From positions 1-24,839 of the forward strand of contig JAHQVR010000166.1 in the NCBI GenBank assembly GCA_019634245.1: DNA of 24,839 nt. Reading direction: 5' to 3'. Under the pieces are notes generated by a model, which saw only the letters and a list, made by a program, of their open reading frames with translations, ran no database searches and had not been told where the DNA came from. Position 1 is the first letter of the stretch, and every line of letters starts with the position of its first letter. This DNA comes from Gammaproteobacteria bacterium. GTDB taxonomy: Bacteria; Pseudomonadota; Gammaproteobacteria; Granulosicoccales; Granulosicoccaceae. This document shows positions 1 through 7,939 of this stretch, piece by piece. The position numbers and the translations under genes are program-made.

Positions 1-62
1 GAAGAATCGACACTCATTTTGTTAAGTCTATCGCGAAAATGCCGATACACTACCTATCCTGA
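1..62 (+). CDS. Possible 3' end of an upstream gene (partial)
   Basis: The frame starting at base 3 is open from the window edge to a TGA at 60-62 and reads RIDTHFVKSIAKMPIHYLS, a composition that looks like real protein. It would end 32 bases before the acyltransferase start, on the same strand. The frame starting at base 1 is also open, to a TGA at 103-105, and would overlap that start. I cannot tell which one, if either, is coding, and no family can be named from so few residues. Confidence 0.22.
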   Translation, partial: RIDTHFVKSIAKMPIHYLS

Positions 63-94
63 AATTCCTTTACTAGAAACGCTAATCCACATCG

Positions 95-1162
95 ATGACG
101 CATGAGGTAACCATAGAATTACCGGATGATTCGGTGTTGTCCGACTGGTATCAGTTATACCAGCGCCTGCCTGTACCCCGGTTCTACCATCATCCTGATT
201 GGTGTCTCGCCATTAATTCGCACTTGCTACCCACGCAGGTGAGCGTGATGATGCTGAAGAATTCTTCCGGCCGCTGTGACTTAATCGTCCCTCTGATGAA
301 TGGCATAAATAACACCGTCCACGGACCCAACCACGATCATCTGTCATTAAACGGCATTCTCTTTGATCCCGATTTGAGTGAGAAAAATCAGTTAGACGCA
401 CTCAGTGAGGCAATGGATCGCCAATTACGCTGGCACAGTTGGCACTTTCATAACGTCCCACTTTACGATTCGTTGGCTAACGCCACCCAATCTCTGCTGC
501 ACACAAGGGCAGATAGGTTATGGACAAGCACGCAATCACGCGAAACGGCCTGGTTCGATTTAACCAAGGACAGCAAGGTGCCATCGGGAAAGTTAAAACG
601 AAATTTACGCAGACTTCGAAAACAACTACTGGAAACATCGCCACTGCGCTTTGAACAAGTAACCAATCCAGCGCAACTGGACTGGGCCTTCGAGCAATTT
701 CTTAATGTTGAAGCCTCTGGCTGGAAAGGCGCTGAAGGAGACGGTACCGCAATAAAACACAGTGACTCTCTGCGCAGTTTCTACGCGAGTTTATTGACGC
801 CTCGTTACAAAGGATTGACGCCCACTATCAATCTTCTATTCGCGGATGAGCTTTGTATTGCCGCACAGTATGGGTTGGCTACCAAGAATTGCCTCAGTTT
901 GCTCAAAATAGGCTATCTCGAGGACTATTCCCACTACTCCCCCGGCTCATTGCTACTCGAAGATGTCATCAATCAATGCTATCAGGACAAAACTCCGACT
1001 CTTAGCCTTGTGACTTCCCCCCCTTGGGCAGTCCGTTGGCATCCAGAAACCGCACCGGTTTGGCACATCACTCGCTATAACAACACCACCTTCGGACATT
1101 CGAAGAGAATGCTCCACGCCATCAAGGATTTTACAAAGGCTCGGTTAAGACCAGCTCGATAA
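95..1162 (+). CDS. FemAB/BioF2-like (CelD/BcsL-type) N-acyltransferase
   Basis: This 355-residue protein resembles the double-GNAT acyltransferases grouped as CelD/BcsL, FemAB-related or BioF2-like (Pfam Acetyltransf_6). Visible support: an N-terminal half with PxFYHHPDWC and a DHLSLNG stretch, a basic helix (about residues 167-177, KLKRNLRRLRK), then the hallmark FLNVEASGWKG at about 203-213 and a C-terminal half ending in SPGSLLLEDVIN, the usual second-GNAT signature. No signal peptide or membrane segment is seen, so it should be cytosolic. Family members transfer acyl groups from acyl-CoA, acyl carrier protein or aminoacyl-tRNA to amino groups of sugars or peptides. It starts four genes in the same direction; the next begins 4 bases after its stop. 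No good ribosome site precedes the ATG at 95. The acyl donor and acceptor cannot be inferred. Confidence 0.8.
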   Translation: MTHEVTIELPDDSVLSDWYQLYQRLPVPRFYHHPDWCLAINSHLLPTQVSVMMLKNSSGRCDLIVPLMNGINNTVHGPNHDHLSLNGILFDPDLSEKNQLDALSEAMDRQLRWHSWHFHNVPLYDSLANATQSLLHTRADRLWTSTQSRETAWFDLTKDSKVPSGKLKRNLRRLRKQLLETSPLRFEQVTNPAQLDWAFEQFLNVEASGWKGAEGDGTAIKHSDSLRSFYASLLTPRYKGLTPTINLLFADELCIAAQYGLATKNCLSLLKIGYLEDYSHYSPGSLLLEDVINQCYQDKTPTLSLVTSPPWAVRWHPETAPVWHITRYNNTTFGHSKRMLHAIKDFTKARLRPAR

Positions 1163-1166
1163 CACT

Positions 1167-2852
1167 ATGATAATTCTGGGTCTTAACTACTATTTTCATG
1201 ACTCGAGTGCCTGCATCATTGTGGACGGTAAACTCGTGGTGGCGCTCGAAGAAGAACGTTTTACGCGCATCAAACACACTCGGGAGTTTCCAGAGCGTTC
1301 AGTTCAAATGTGCTTACAGGTCGCAGGGCTACGCGCCGACCAAATCGATCACATTGCAGTCTCTATCAAGCCCACTCATAAATGGCTCACTAAAGTTGGC
1401 TATGCGCTAAAGAAACCTCACAAAGCTTCACCATTCATAAAACATGAGCTGATTAACGGATATTTTAAGCAACGTCGGTTTAAACAATGGCTAGCGGACA
1501 CGTGGCCAGGAAAAACAAAACCAGATGTCAGTTTTATCGAACACCATGTCACACATGCAGCAGGTAGTTTTCTTGTCTCACCCTATGAAGAAGCAGCCAT
1601 TATGGCCATCGATGGATCAGGTGAGTGGGCGTGCGCCTGGCTAGGACATGGTCAGGGCAACAATGTTCGTTGCCTGAACCAATCGTTCTTTCCCCACTCC
1701 TTAGGCTCAGTCTATGAAGCCGTAACCGAATTTTGTGGCTTCAGACCCAACTACGATGAAGGAAAGACCATGGGTCTGGCACCGCTTGGGGATGCCAATC
1801 ACTTTGTTGATAAGGCCCGTCAATGCGTGAAGGTCAATGACAAAGGTGAGATAAAGGTAGATTTGCGGTATTTCAGTTATCAATACTGGGGCTATCGCAG
1901 ATGCTCTCAATTGTTTTATGACACTTTTGGTACACCGCGCGGCAAGGATGATAGCTTCGAAGCCCACCACCAAGATGTGGCCGCCGCCTTCCAACAAGTT
2001 CTTGAAGAATGCGCTCTAAAAATGGCAGCCGTTCTACGTAAAAAAACAACCGCCAAGCATCTAGTGATCGCTGGTGGTGTCGCACTGAATAGTGTGATGA
2101 ATGGACGACTACTCAGAGAAGCTGGATTTGATGATGTCTACATCATGCCAGCAGCGGGAGACAATGGCACCTCTATCGGCGCAGCATTTACTCTTTATAA
2201 TGCACAGTTGGGCCACCCGCGCAAACATGTCCACGACAATCCCTTTGTGGGCAATAGCTACACGAAGGACGAAATTGAAGCTATTTTAATAGGCAGCAAG
2301 CTCTCTTACATCACCTCAAAGAACATTGCCACAGATACGGCTTCGTTGTTGGAAAAGGGCAACATTATCGGTTGGTTCCAAGGTGCGATGGAAATCGGCC
2401 CGCGAGCCTTGGGCGCTAGAAGCATTCTGGCCAACCCAGCGTTTCCTGATATGAAGGATAAGATCAACAAGGAAGTCAAGTTTCGAGAGGCCTATCGGCC
2501 ATTTGCACCATCGGCAACGGTTGAAGGAACTGCAGAGTTTTTTGACATCCAAGTTGAAGCGCCCTTTATGCTCAAAGTCTGTCAAGTGAAACCTGAGAAA
2601 CAATCGGTTATACCGGCGGTGACTCACGTCGACGGCTCCGCTCGCCTACAAACAGTAAAACGAAACACCAATCCTTTGTATCACTTAATGATCAGCGAAC
2701 TAGGTAAACGCACAGGAGTTCCGGTGGTATTGAACACTAGCTTTAACATTCAAGGTGAACCTGTCGTCGAATCACCCAGAGATGCTATTCGTTGTTTTTT
2801 CTCTACCGGTTTGGACTATCTGTGCATCGGCCCTTTTATCGTCGGTAAATAA
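1167..2852 (+). CDS. Carbamoyltransferase, NodU/CmcH (TobZ) family
   Basis: This protein transfers a carbamoyl group from carbamoyl phosphate, through a carbamoyl-adenylate, to a hydroxyl on a sugar or natural product. The length (561 residues) suits the family, and both domains are complete. The N-terminal YrdC/Kae1-related ASKHA part begins MIILGLNYYFHDSSA and has the metal-binding HHVTH at 126-130 and AIDGSGEW at about 147-154. Further on are the nucleotide-loop motifs GGVALNS (303-309) and AAGDNGTSIGAA (329-340). The C-terminal domain carries GPRALGARSI (411-420) and EAYRPFAPS (441-449). Relatives act on Nod factors, cephamycin, tobramycin, saxitoxin and surface polysaccharides. It starts 4 bases after the acyltransferase stop, so the two are surely co-transcribed and probably modify the same molecule. 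The substrate is unknown. Confidence 0.94.
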   Translation: MIILGLNYYFHDSSACIIVDGKLVVALEEERFTRIKHTREFPERSVQMCLQVAGLRADQIDHIAVSIKPTHKWLTKVGYALKKPHKASPFIKHELINGYFKQRRFKQWLADTWPGKTKPDVSFIEHHVTHAAGSFLVSPYEEAAIMAIDGSGEWACAWLGHGQGNNVRCLNQSFFPHSLGSVYEAVTEFCGFRPNYDEGKTMGLAPLGDANHFVDKARQCVKVNDKGEIKVDLRYFSYQYWGYRRCSQLFYDTFGTPRGKDDSFEAHHQDVAAAFQQVLEECALKMAAVLRKKTTAKHLVIAGGVALNSVMNGRLLREAGFDDVYIMPAAGDNGTSIGAAFTLYNAQLGHPRKHVHDNPFVGNSYTKDEIEAILIGSKLSYITSKNIATDTASLLEKGNIIGWFQGAMEIGPRALGARSILANPAFPDMKDKINKEVKFREAYRPFAPSATVEGTAEFFDIQVEAPFMLKVCQVKPEKQSVIPAVTHVDGSARLQTVKRNTNPLYHLMISELGKRTGVPVVLNTSFNIQGEPVVESPRDAIRCFFSTGLDYLCIGPFIVGK

Positions 2853-2891
2853 ATATATAGAGGCAATTATTTTTTTCTATTGATACTCGTC

Positions 2892-3317
2892 ATGACTCGA
2901 TATCTAGGTTCAATATTTTATTGCTTATTTCTATGGCTACTCATTGCAGCAGCTTGTTGGCCAGTGTTCTGTGCGGTCAGTTTAACCATGGGTTATTTGA
3001 CAGGAGAAGGCTGGGTGTTAGATGCATTGACCCTGGAGCCGAAGCGAGTGTTTCTCGCACATTTTTTAGAAGGTTACACGAAAAGCCTTATCTTCAGTAT
3101 TCCCATTGGGCTATTGGCTGTGCTCGATTATCTTTTAATGTCCCGCACAAGAATAACCTGGATGATTTCGGGCTTAACCCTACCTCTTGCGCTCGCCATT
3201 GGTGTTTTCTTTGTGTATAAAGATCCGATGCCAATCCTGCCAACTTTTCTGATCGCAGGGTTTGTATTGGTCATACTCTATCGTCTTGCTGATGCCTTAA
3301 AAAGGCTTTTCGCATGA
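2892..3317 (+). CDS. Small four-helix inner-membrane protein, unknown function
   Basis: I do not recognise the family. With the ATG at 2892 the product is 141 residues; a TTG at 2880 would add four. An AGAGG at 2859-2863 is too far from either to decide. Four hydrophobic segments are clear (numbering from the TTG): about 11-38, 69-88, 93-113 and 117-136. The loop between helices 1 and 2 (about 40-65) is soluble and contains Trp and acidic residues, and the C-terminus is basic (ALKRLFA). The stop codon overlaps the start of the next gene as ATGA (3314-3317), which implies translational coupling with the peptidase. Carbamoyltransferase genes in natural-product and polysaccharide clusters are often followed by small membrane proteins (the SxtJ and DUF5989 types), but I cannot match this one to either. 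Confidence 0.72.
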   Translation: MTRYLGSIFYCLFLWLLIAAACWPVFCAVSLTMGYLTGEGWVLDALTLEPKRVFLAHFLEGYTKSLIFSIPIGLLAVLDYLLMSRTRITWMISGLTLPLALAIGVFFVYKDPMPILPTFLIAGFVLVILYRLADALKRLFA

Positions 3318-4798
3318 TACATTCTCAATTGCCGTCAGATACAAAGCTAAAAATGAATGGGCTGCTGATCTACCTAGCCGCCGTGTTCGGGCTCATTTTC
3401 AACACCTGCGCTTTCGCCGATCAAGCGATAATTGTGGGTGGCGGCTACAATATCGGCAGCTCGCAAGGCCAAATAGAACTTAATGTTAAGTGGGCTCAGG
3501 GAATATTGGCGAAAGAGCGATTGAACGTAACGACGTTCTATACCGATGGCAAAGATCCTGCCGCCGATGTGCACTACCGACTCTCAGACGACTCAGAGGC
3601 CGGCGATCAGCTACCACTAGTGCGCGTTTTTAGCCATGTTGAAAACGAACTGACCCGTTATCGAAACCATACAGTGGCTGGTGTTGTAGGTGGCACAGAC
3701 AGAGAGTCATTGGAACCGATACTAGAGGTACTACTGGGTCAAAACAACACTGAAGATACGCTGTTTCTCTACAACGGTCACGGCTTCCAGTCTCAGAGTA
3801 CGCCTGACAAAGTCTACTTGAAGCTATGGAACAGCACTGAGCTCAGCGCCAAGGATCTGCATGGCATGCTAGCGAAGAACCAAGCACCGTTTCGGTACGT
3901 GTTTACTCAATGCTACTCCGGAGGCTTTCACCGGGTCAATTATAAAGATCCTGAAAAAGGTCTGGACTTGGTTGATACCGAACGTTGCGGATTCACGTCC
4001 GAATCTGCATATCAGTTGGCAGAAGGGTGCTCTGCAAGCATCGACAGCGACGATTATAGAGACTACTCCACTTATTTCTTTTCAGCGCTGTCAGGCTATG
4101 ACAGAAATGGAGAAATCATTGATAAAGATCCAGATACCAATCTCGATTTAAAAGTGACCCTGAGAGAGGCACATCTTTACACCTTGGAAAAAGCCTACAG
4201 CACGGATTTGTCCCGCTCCAGTAGCGAAGATTATTTAACCTCTTGGGAGCCTTGGTTTTTAAAGTGGTTACCTGGCAGTAGCTACCTTCCGAACAACGAG
4301 TATGCACGTCTCTATCGCGATGTTGCGGCGTTGTATGAAATACCGTTAGAGAAAGGCGCCACTCGCTCCATAAGAAAGCTTCAAAAGCTTCATAGCAACA
4401 ACTTAAGCCAATACCTAGATGACAAATTAGCCTTAGAAGTTGAATTGCTCGATACACAGCATCAACTACAAACTCGCGCCGTGCAACGTTGGCCTGATCT
4501 GGCTGGTCCTTACACCGGCGGATTCGCCGAGCTTGCCTTAAATGGTGAACTAGCCACTATCAATGAATGGCTCTCCAATCAACCAGAGTACCAAACGCTT
4601 GTCGAGCTCGAACGGTCAATCCTGGATATTGATGACGACATTCTGGATTCTGAGCGCATGGTGACGCAGATGTTTAAGCTGATGCGACTACGCCGCTTGG
4701 CCAACCTGAAACAGTGGCTACAGGACTACGGCAGTGCTCCAGAGATAGCGGCTTACGAAAAGCTCGTCGCCTGCGAAGATCAGCCCTTAACTCAGTAA
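3314..4798 (+). CDS. Exported caspase-like (clan CD, C13/legumain-type) cysteine peptidase
   Basis: This 494-residue protein has the clan CD dyad. A hydrophobic strand ending in His reads LFLYNGHGF (H156), and a second strand ending in Cys reads YVFTQCYSGGF (C200), with the usual spacing of about 44 residues. Downstream, DYSTYFFSALSGYDRNG (about 250-266) and VTLREAHLYT (281-290) match positions where C13-type bacterial proteins have YSYYF..AL.G and SLxEAFxYA. An N-terminal hydrophobic stretch (14-33) followed by CAFA|DQ at 35 is a signal peptide, so the domain acts outside the cytoplasm. Residues from about 320 to the end are helical and charged, possibly coiled coil. The ATG at 3314 has AAAGG 8 bases upstream (3301-3305). 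A start at 3353 would give a shorter signal peptide but has a poorer ribosome site. Caspase-like enzymes cleave after acidic, basic or Asn residues; which applies here is unknown. Confidence 0.82.
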   Translation: MIHSQLPSDTKLKMNGLLIYLAAVFGLIFNTCAFADQAIIVGGGYNIGSSQGQIELNVKWAQGILAKERLNVTTFYTDGKDPAADVHYRLSDDSEAGDQLPLVRVFSHVENELTRYRNHTVAGVVGGTDRESLEPILEVLLGQNNTEDTLFLYNGHGFQSQSTPDKVYLKLWNSTELSAKDLHGMLAKNQAPFRYVFTQCYSGGFHRVNYKDPEKGLDLVDTERCGFTSESAYQLAEGCSASIDSDDYRDYSTYFFSALSGYDRNGEIIDKDPDTNLDLKVTLREAHLYTLEKAYSTDLSRSSSEDYLTSWEPWFLKWLPGSSYLPNNEYARLYRDVAALYEIPLEKGATRSIRKLQKLHSNNLSQYLDDKLALEVELLDTQHQLQTRAVQRWPDLAGPYTGGFAELALNGELATINEWLSNQPEYQTLVELERSILDIDDDILDSERMVTQMFKLMRLRRLANLKQWLQDYGSAPEIAAYEKLVACEDQPLTQ

Positions 4799-5805
4799 CT
4801 AACGTCCGTCCATTCCGAAGACGCTTCAATTCGGCCCACCACTTCGCCGCGTGAATTGGTGATTGACGGCGCGATGAACTCCTGCAACTCTGCTGCAATG
4901 TCGTCTTGCATCTCGCCGATGGATTGCAATACCGCACCCATTGCTACATTGGCTCCTCGAGTTCCACCATCGTCCATCTTTATGGCGATACCCAATCCTT
5001 GTTCAGGTAAACAGGCTGCATAAAACCCCTCGGCCCCAACCTTAACTAACACCTTAGGGGCTAATCGTTCCATTAATGCTGTACAAAGCCTAGAAGCACC
5101 CGCCACGAGATAGGGATGCCGGGCGACGGCAGTTTGGATTTGATCAATGGCTTGAGCGCGATCTTCATCAACACCAGTTTTGTCTGCAAATCGAGCCATG
5201 CCAAAAGCCACTCGATGCAGTGGCATTGCCAGTGTCGGTATTCCACATCCGTCGTAGCCCCAGGGTAATTGCATCGGCCTAACGTTACACAGATTTTCGA
5301 GTACATCAAACCAGCGTCGCTGAGCAGGATGATGATAAAGCCGATAATTTTGAACAGTCTCTTTTAGGTAACGACAAGTGGTCAGCAGGCCCAGATGTTT
5401 ACCGGAACAATTATGATGTGTGCGCTGCGGCCCTCTGCCCATTCCCAACAATTCGTAGGCGCTTTCTTTATTCATGGGTAGAGTTGCGCCGCACTCTAGA
5501 TCATCGACTTCACACGCTATACGTTTCAACCAATCATTCGCTAGATCATCGTGAATAATCTCACCATTATGAGAGGCGCAGGAGAAGGCAATATGCTGAT
5601 CATCTAGATCAAAGTGTTGGGCGGCTCCCGTTTCCAGCAGCGGCACCGACTGAAAAAATTTTATCGCCGAACGTGGATAGACCGGCAGTTGTGTATCACC
5701 GAAGCTAAACACCGATTTACCCGACGAGTCCACGACTGCGACAGCCCCGCGATGCCGACTTTCAATAGCGCTACCACGCCAAACATTGACCAATACTGGG
5801 TTCAC
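4792..5805 (-). CDS. L-asparaginase, zinc-type (class 3, Rhizobium etli ReAV-like; Asparaginase_II family)
   Basis: Hydrolyses L-asparagine to aspartate and ammonia. The 337-residue protein belongs to the Pfam Asparaginase_II family, unrelated to E. coli AnsA/AnsB. The residues I recall as catalytic or zinc-binding in the R. etli enzyme (S48, K51, S80, C135, K138, D187, C189) appear at a constant offset of two: S46 and K49 in PRSAIKFF, S78 in FSCASHNG, C133 and K136 in HHNCSGKH, D185 and C187 in GYDGCGIP. This argues for an active enzyme. No signal peptide is seen, so it is cytosolic. Its start overlaps the trpS stop by 4 bases, so it is translated from the trpS message. At its 3' end the last 7 coding bases overlap the convergent peptidase gene. 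Confidence 0.93.
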   Translation of the reverse strand: MNPVLVNVWRGSAIESRHRGAVAVVDSSGKSVFSFGDTQLPVYPRSAIKFFQSVPLLETGAAQHFDLDDQHIAFSCASHNGEIIHDDLANDWLKRIACEVDDLECGATLPMNKESAYELLGMGRGPQRTHHNCSGKHLGLLTTCRYLKETVQNYRLYHHPAQRRWFDVLENLCNVRPMQLPWGYDGCGIPTLAMPLHRVAFGMARFADKTGVDEDRAQAIDQIQTAVARHPYLVAGASRLCTALMERLAPKVLVKVGAEGFYAACLPEQGLGIAIKMDDGGTRGANVAMGAVLQSIGEMQDDIAAELQEFIAPSITNSRGEVVGRIEASSEWTDVSY

Positions 5806-6806
5806 ACAGCGATCCCTGTAGCTCTACGAATCTCATCAAGATAAGGAACTGATAACGCGCGGGCCTTTTCTTTTCCCAGTTGCAACGCCTTCTCAATCAC
5901 GTCGGGTTGGGCCATGAGCTCTTCATAACGTGCTCTTGGCTCCGCTAAGGTCGAATTGACCAACTCAAAGAGCTGTTGCTTGGCATCACCCCAACCAATA
6001 CCATCGGCGTAACATTGTGCAAATTCAGCCGCTTGCACCTCGGTGGCGAATGCTTGATATATCTGAAATAGAGTATTGCCTTCTGTCTCTTTCGGCTCTC
6101 CGGGTTCCTGGGAGTTAGTTTTGATCTTCATGATCAATTTTCGTAGTTTTTTCTCGGGAACAAACATAGGAATGGTGTTGTTATAACTCTTACTCATCTT
6201 TCGACCATCCAGTCCTGAAAGCACAGCTGTTCGGTCTTCCACTTGCACTTCCGGTATCACCAACAGCTCGCCGTAATGGTGGTTAAAGCGCTGCGCGATG
6301 TCACGGGTCATCTCTAAATGTTGAATTTGATCACGACCGACCGGTACCTTGTTGGCCTTAAACATCAGGATATCCGCAGCCATCAAGATGGGGTAACTAA
6401 ATAAACCCATAGTGATACCTTTGTCTGGGTCGGAGGAACCAGAGGCTTCATTTTCCTGAACCACGGCTTTGTAGGCGTGCGCTCGATTCATTAAACCTTT
6501 GGCCGTCATACACGTCAGTATCCAGGTGAGCTCGGGTATTTCTGGAATATCGGATTGACGATAAAAGGTGACCTTTTCAGGGTCGAGTCCTGATGCCAGC
6601 CAGGCAGCGGCAATTTCTGTACGAGATTGGTGCAGCGCTTTGGCATCTTGCGATTTGATCATCGCGTGATAATCGGCCAGAAAATAGAAATTGTCGTTGT
6701 TTGGATCCAGACTGGCTAACACCGCAGGTCGAATCGCGCCCACATAATTCCCTAAATGGGGTGTGCCGGTGGTGGTGATACCGGTGAGATAGTTTTGTTT
6801 GCTCAT
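5802..6806 (-). CDS. trpS: Tryptophan--tRNA ligase
   Basis: Charges tRNA-Trp with tryptophan using ATP. The 334-residue length is standard for a bacterial TrpS. Class I synthetase signatures are both present: the HIGH-like TPHLGN at 15-20 and KMSKS at 203-207 within [15 protein letters not shown]. Also visible are [11 protein letters not shown] (about 40-50), [16 protein letters not shown] (71-86) and the Trp/ATP-site region [18 protein letters not shown] (143-160). It is the first gene of a two-gene unit with asparaginase. Its start is 66 bases from the divergent OmpA-family gene, so the promoter must be in that short gap or overlap it. I see no T-box, which fits a Gram-negative organism. 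Confidence 0.98.
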   Translation of the reverse strand: MSKQNYLTGITTTGTPHLGNYVGAIRPAVLASLDPNNDNFYFLADYHAMIKSQDAKALHQSRTEIAAAWLASGLDPEKVTFYRQSDIPEIPELTWILTCMTAKGLMNRAHAYKAVVQENEASGSSDPDKGITMGLFSYPILMAADILMFKANKVPVGRDQIQHLEMTRDIAQRFNHHYGELLVIPEVQVEDRTAVLSGLDGRKMSKSYNNTIPMFVPEKKLRKLIMKIKTNSQEPGEPKETEGNTLFQIYQAFATEVQAAEFAQCYADGIGWGDAKQQLFELVNSTLAEPRARYEELMAQPDVIEKALQLGKEKARALSVPYLDEIRRATGIAV

Positions 6807-6872
6807 GCGCTTTTTGGTCTATGATTCGTGCGGCAGTATTGTATCAAGGTCACATCCTCGTTAACGGCAACA

Positions 6873-7937
6873 ATGGACAAAGTTCACTTTAAACTCACGT
6901 CACCCCTATGGGTATTTCTGTGGATCAGCCTAATGCCCAATCCCGTGCTCGCTAATCTGTCTGATGTGTTGATTGTGCTGGATGAGGATGGTCGTTCCTA
7001 CACCACTCAACACACCCTGGCATCAGATGGAGCTCTCCTAGTGCTCGATTTGCCAGGTAGCATCATTCCCCAGAGTGTTCACTTTATGGGACCCGACAAG
7101 GCTACCTTTGAACACGCGTATAGCCAAAAACCGGATCGAGTCGCCATTTGGTCAGGTGCAGCCCTCGTTCGTTATAACTACCAGTACAGCGATGCGGTAT
7201 CTCAAACCGGGCGGGGAGAATTTGCCTTATCCACGCCTTCCATTCCGTCGAATGTATCCGTAGAAAATTCCAGTGTTACCTCCTCCGATATCACTTGGGT
7301 GCTCCCCAATAGCTTTGAAGTGGTGAGCTATACCCAAACTGACAAAGAGACTGGCACCTGGATCGTTGATGGCAATACACTGACTTATCGGCAATTCAGC
7401 AAACACCCGGTGATGCTCAGAATAGACTATCGCCGCGTTACTCCGAGAACTGACGAAAAGACAGATCTGTGCGCCAATGGCTTTGCTAAAACCGACGACT
7501 GTGCAGAAGATAATGATGATGATGGCGTGCCAGACTACCGCGATGTCTGCCTGGATTCTGAAGACGCTGCTGTGTCTGGTTTTGGCTGCATAGAAGCTTC
7601 TCCTTTGATACTCAGTGAGATCAGTTTCGCCAGTGGCTATGCATACTTAAATGTCAAAGCCAGAAAAGTACTAGATCGGCTCGCGTATGGGCTGCAACAC
7701 AACTCCGATCGCTACTACGAGGTTGGTGCGCACACAGACAGTCAAGGCAAGGCGGATAGGAACAAACAACTGTCGCAAAAGCGTGCCGCGGCGGTACGGC
7801 ACTACCTGCTGCTGCGGGGTGTCGATCCCAATCAAATCAGAGCTACAGGTTATGGGGAGAACTACCCTATCAAAGATAATGCTGAGGAAAGTGGGCGGCG
7901 ACAAAATAGACGGATTGAATTAACTGCTCTGGAATAG
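6873..7937 (+). CDS. OmpA-family envelope protein with Ca-binding thrombospondin type 3 repeat
   Basis: This periplasmic or outer-membrane protein of 354 residues has a C-terminal peptidoglycan-binding OmpA domain. I chose the ATG at 6873 because it begins a clean signal peptide (MDKVHFKL, hydrophobic core, cleavage after PNPVLA at 27); the frame is open back to a GTG at 6828. Residues 28 to about 200 are beta-rich with no recognised domain and no obvious eight-strand barrel. A short acidic thrombospondin type 3 motif (DNDDDGVPDYRDVC, about 214-226) lies between Cys pairs at 200/210 and 226/239. The OmpA domain (about 246-354) has the diaminopimelate-binding GAHTD and the final RRQNRRIEL, plus LSQKRAAAV. 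There is no lipobox, so it is not a lipoprotein. Its stop lies only 2 bases from the end of the convergent oxidoreductase gene. Confidence 0.88.
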   Translation: MDKVHFKLTSPLWVFLWISLMPNPVLANLSDVLIVLDEDGRSYTTQHTLASDGALLVLDLPGSIIPQSVHFMGPDKATFEHAYSQKPDRVAIWSGAALVRYNYQYSDAVSQTGRGEFALSTPSIPSNVSVENSSVTSSDITWVLPNSFEVVSYTQTDKETGTWIVDGNTLTYRQFSKHPVMLRIDYRRVTPRTDEKTDLCANGFAKTDDCAEDNDDDGVPDYRDVCLDSEDAAVSGFGCIEASPLILSEISFASGYAYLNVKARKVLDRLAYGLQHNSDRYYEVGAHTDSQGKADRNKQLSQKRAAAVRHYLLLRGVDPNQIRATGYGENYPIKDNAEESGRRQNRRIELTALE

Positions 7938-7939
7938 TT

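Noticed and set aside
3314..4798. Caspase-like gene as part of an antiphage (gasdermin or CRISPR-caspase) system
   Set aside because: It has a signal peptide, so it acts outside the cytoplasm, and no gasdermin, sensor, CRISPR or TIR partner is present.
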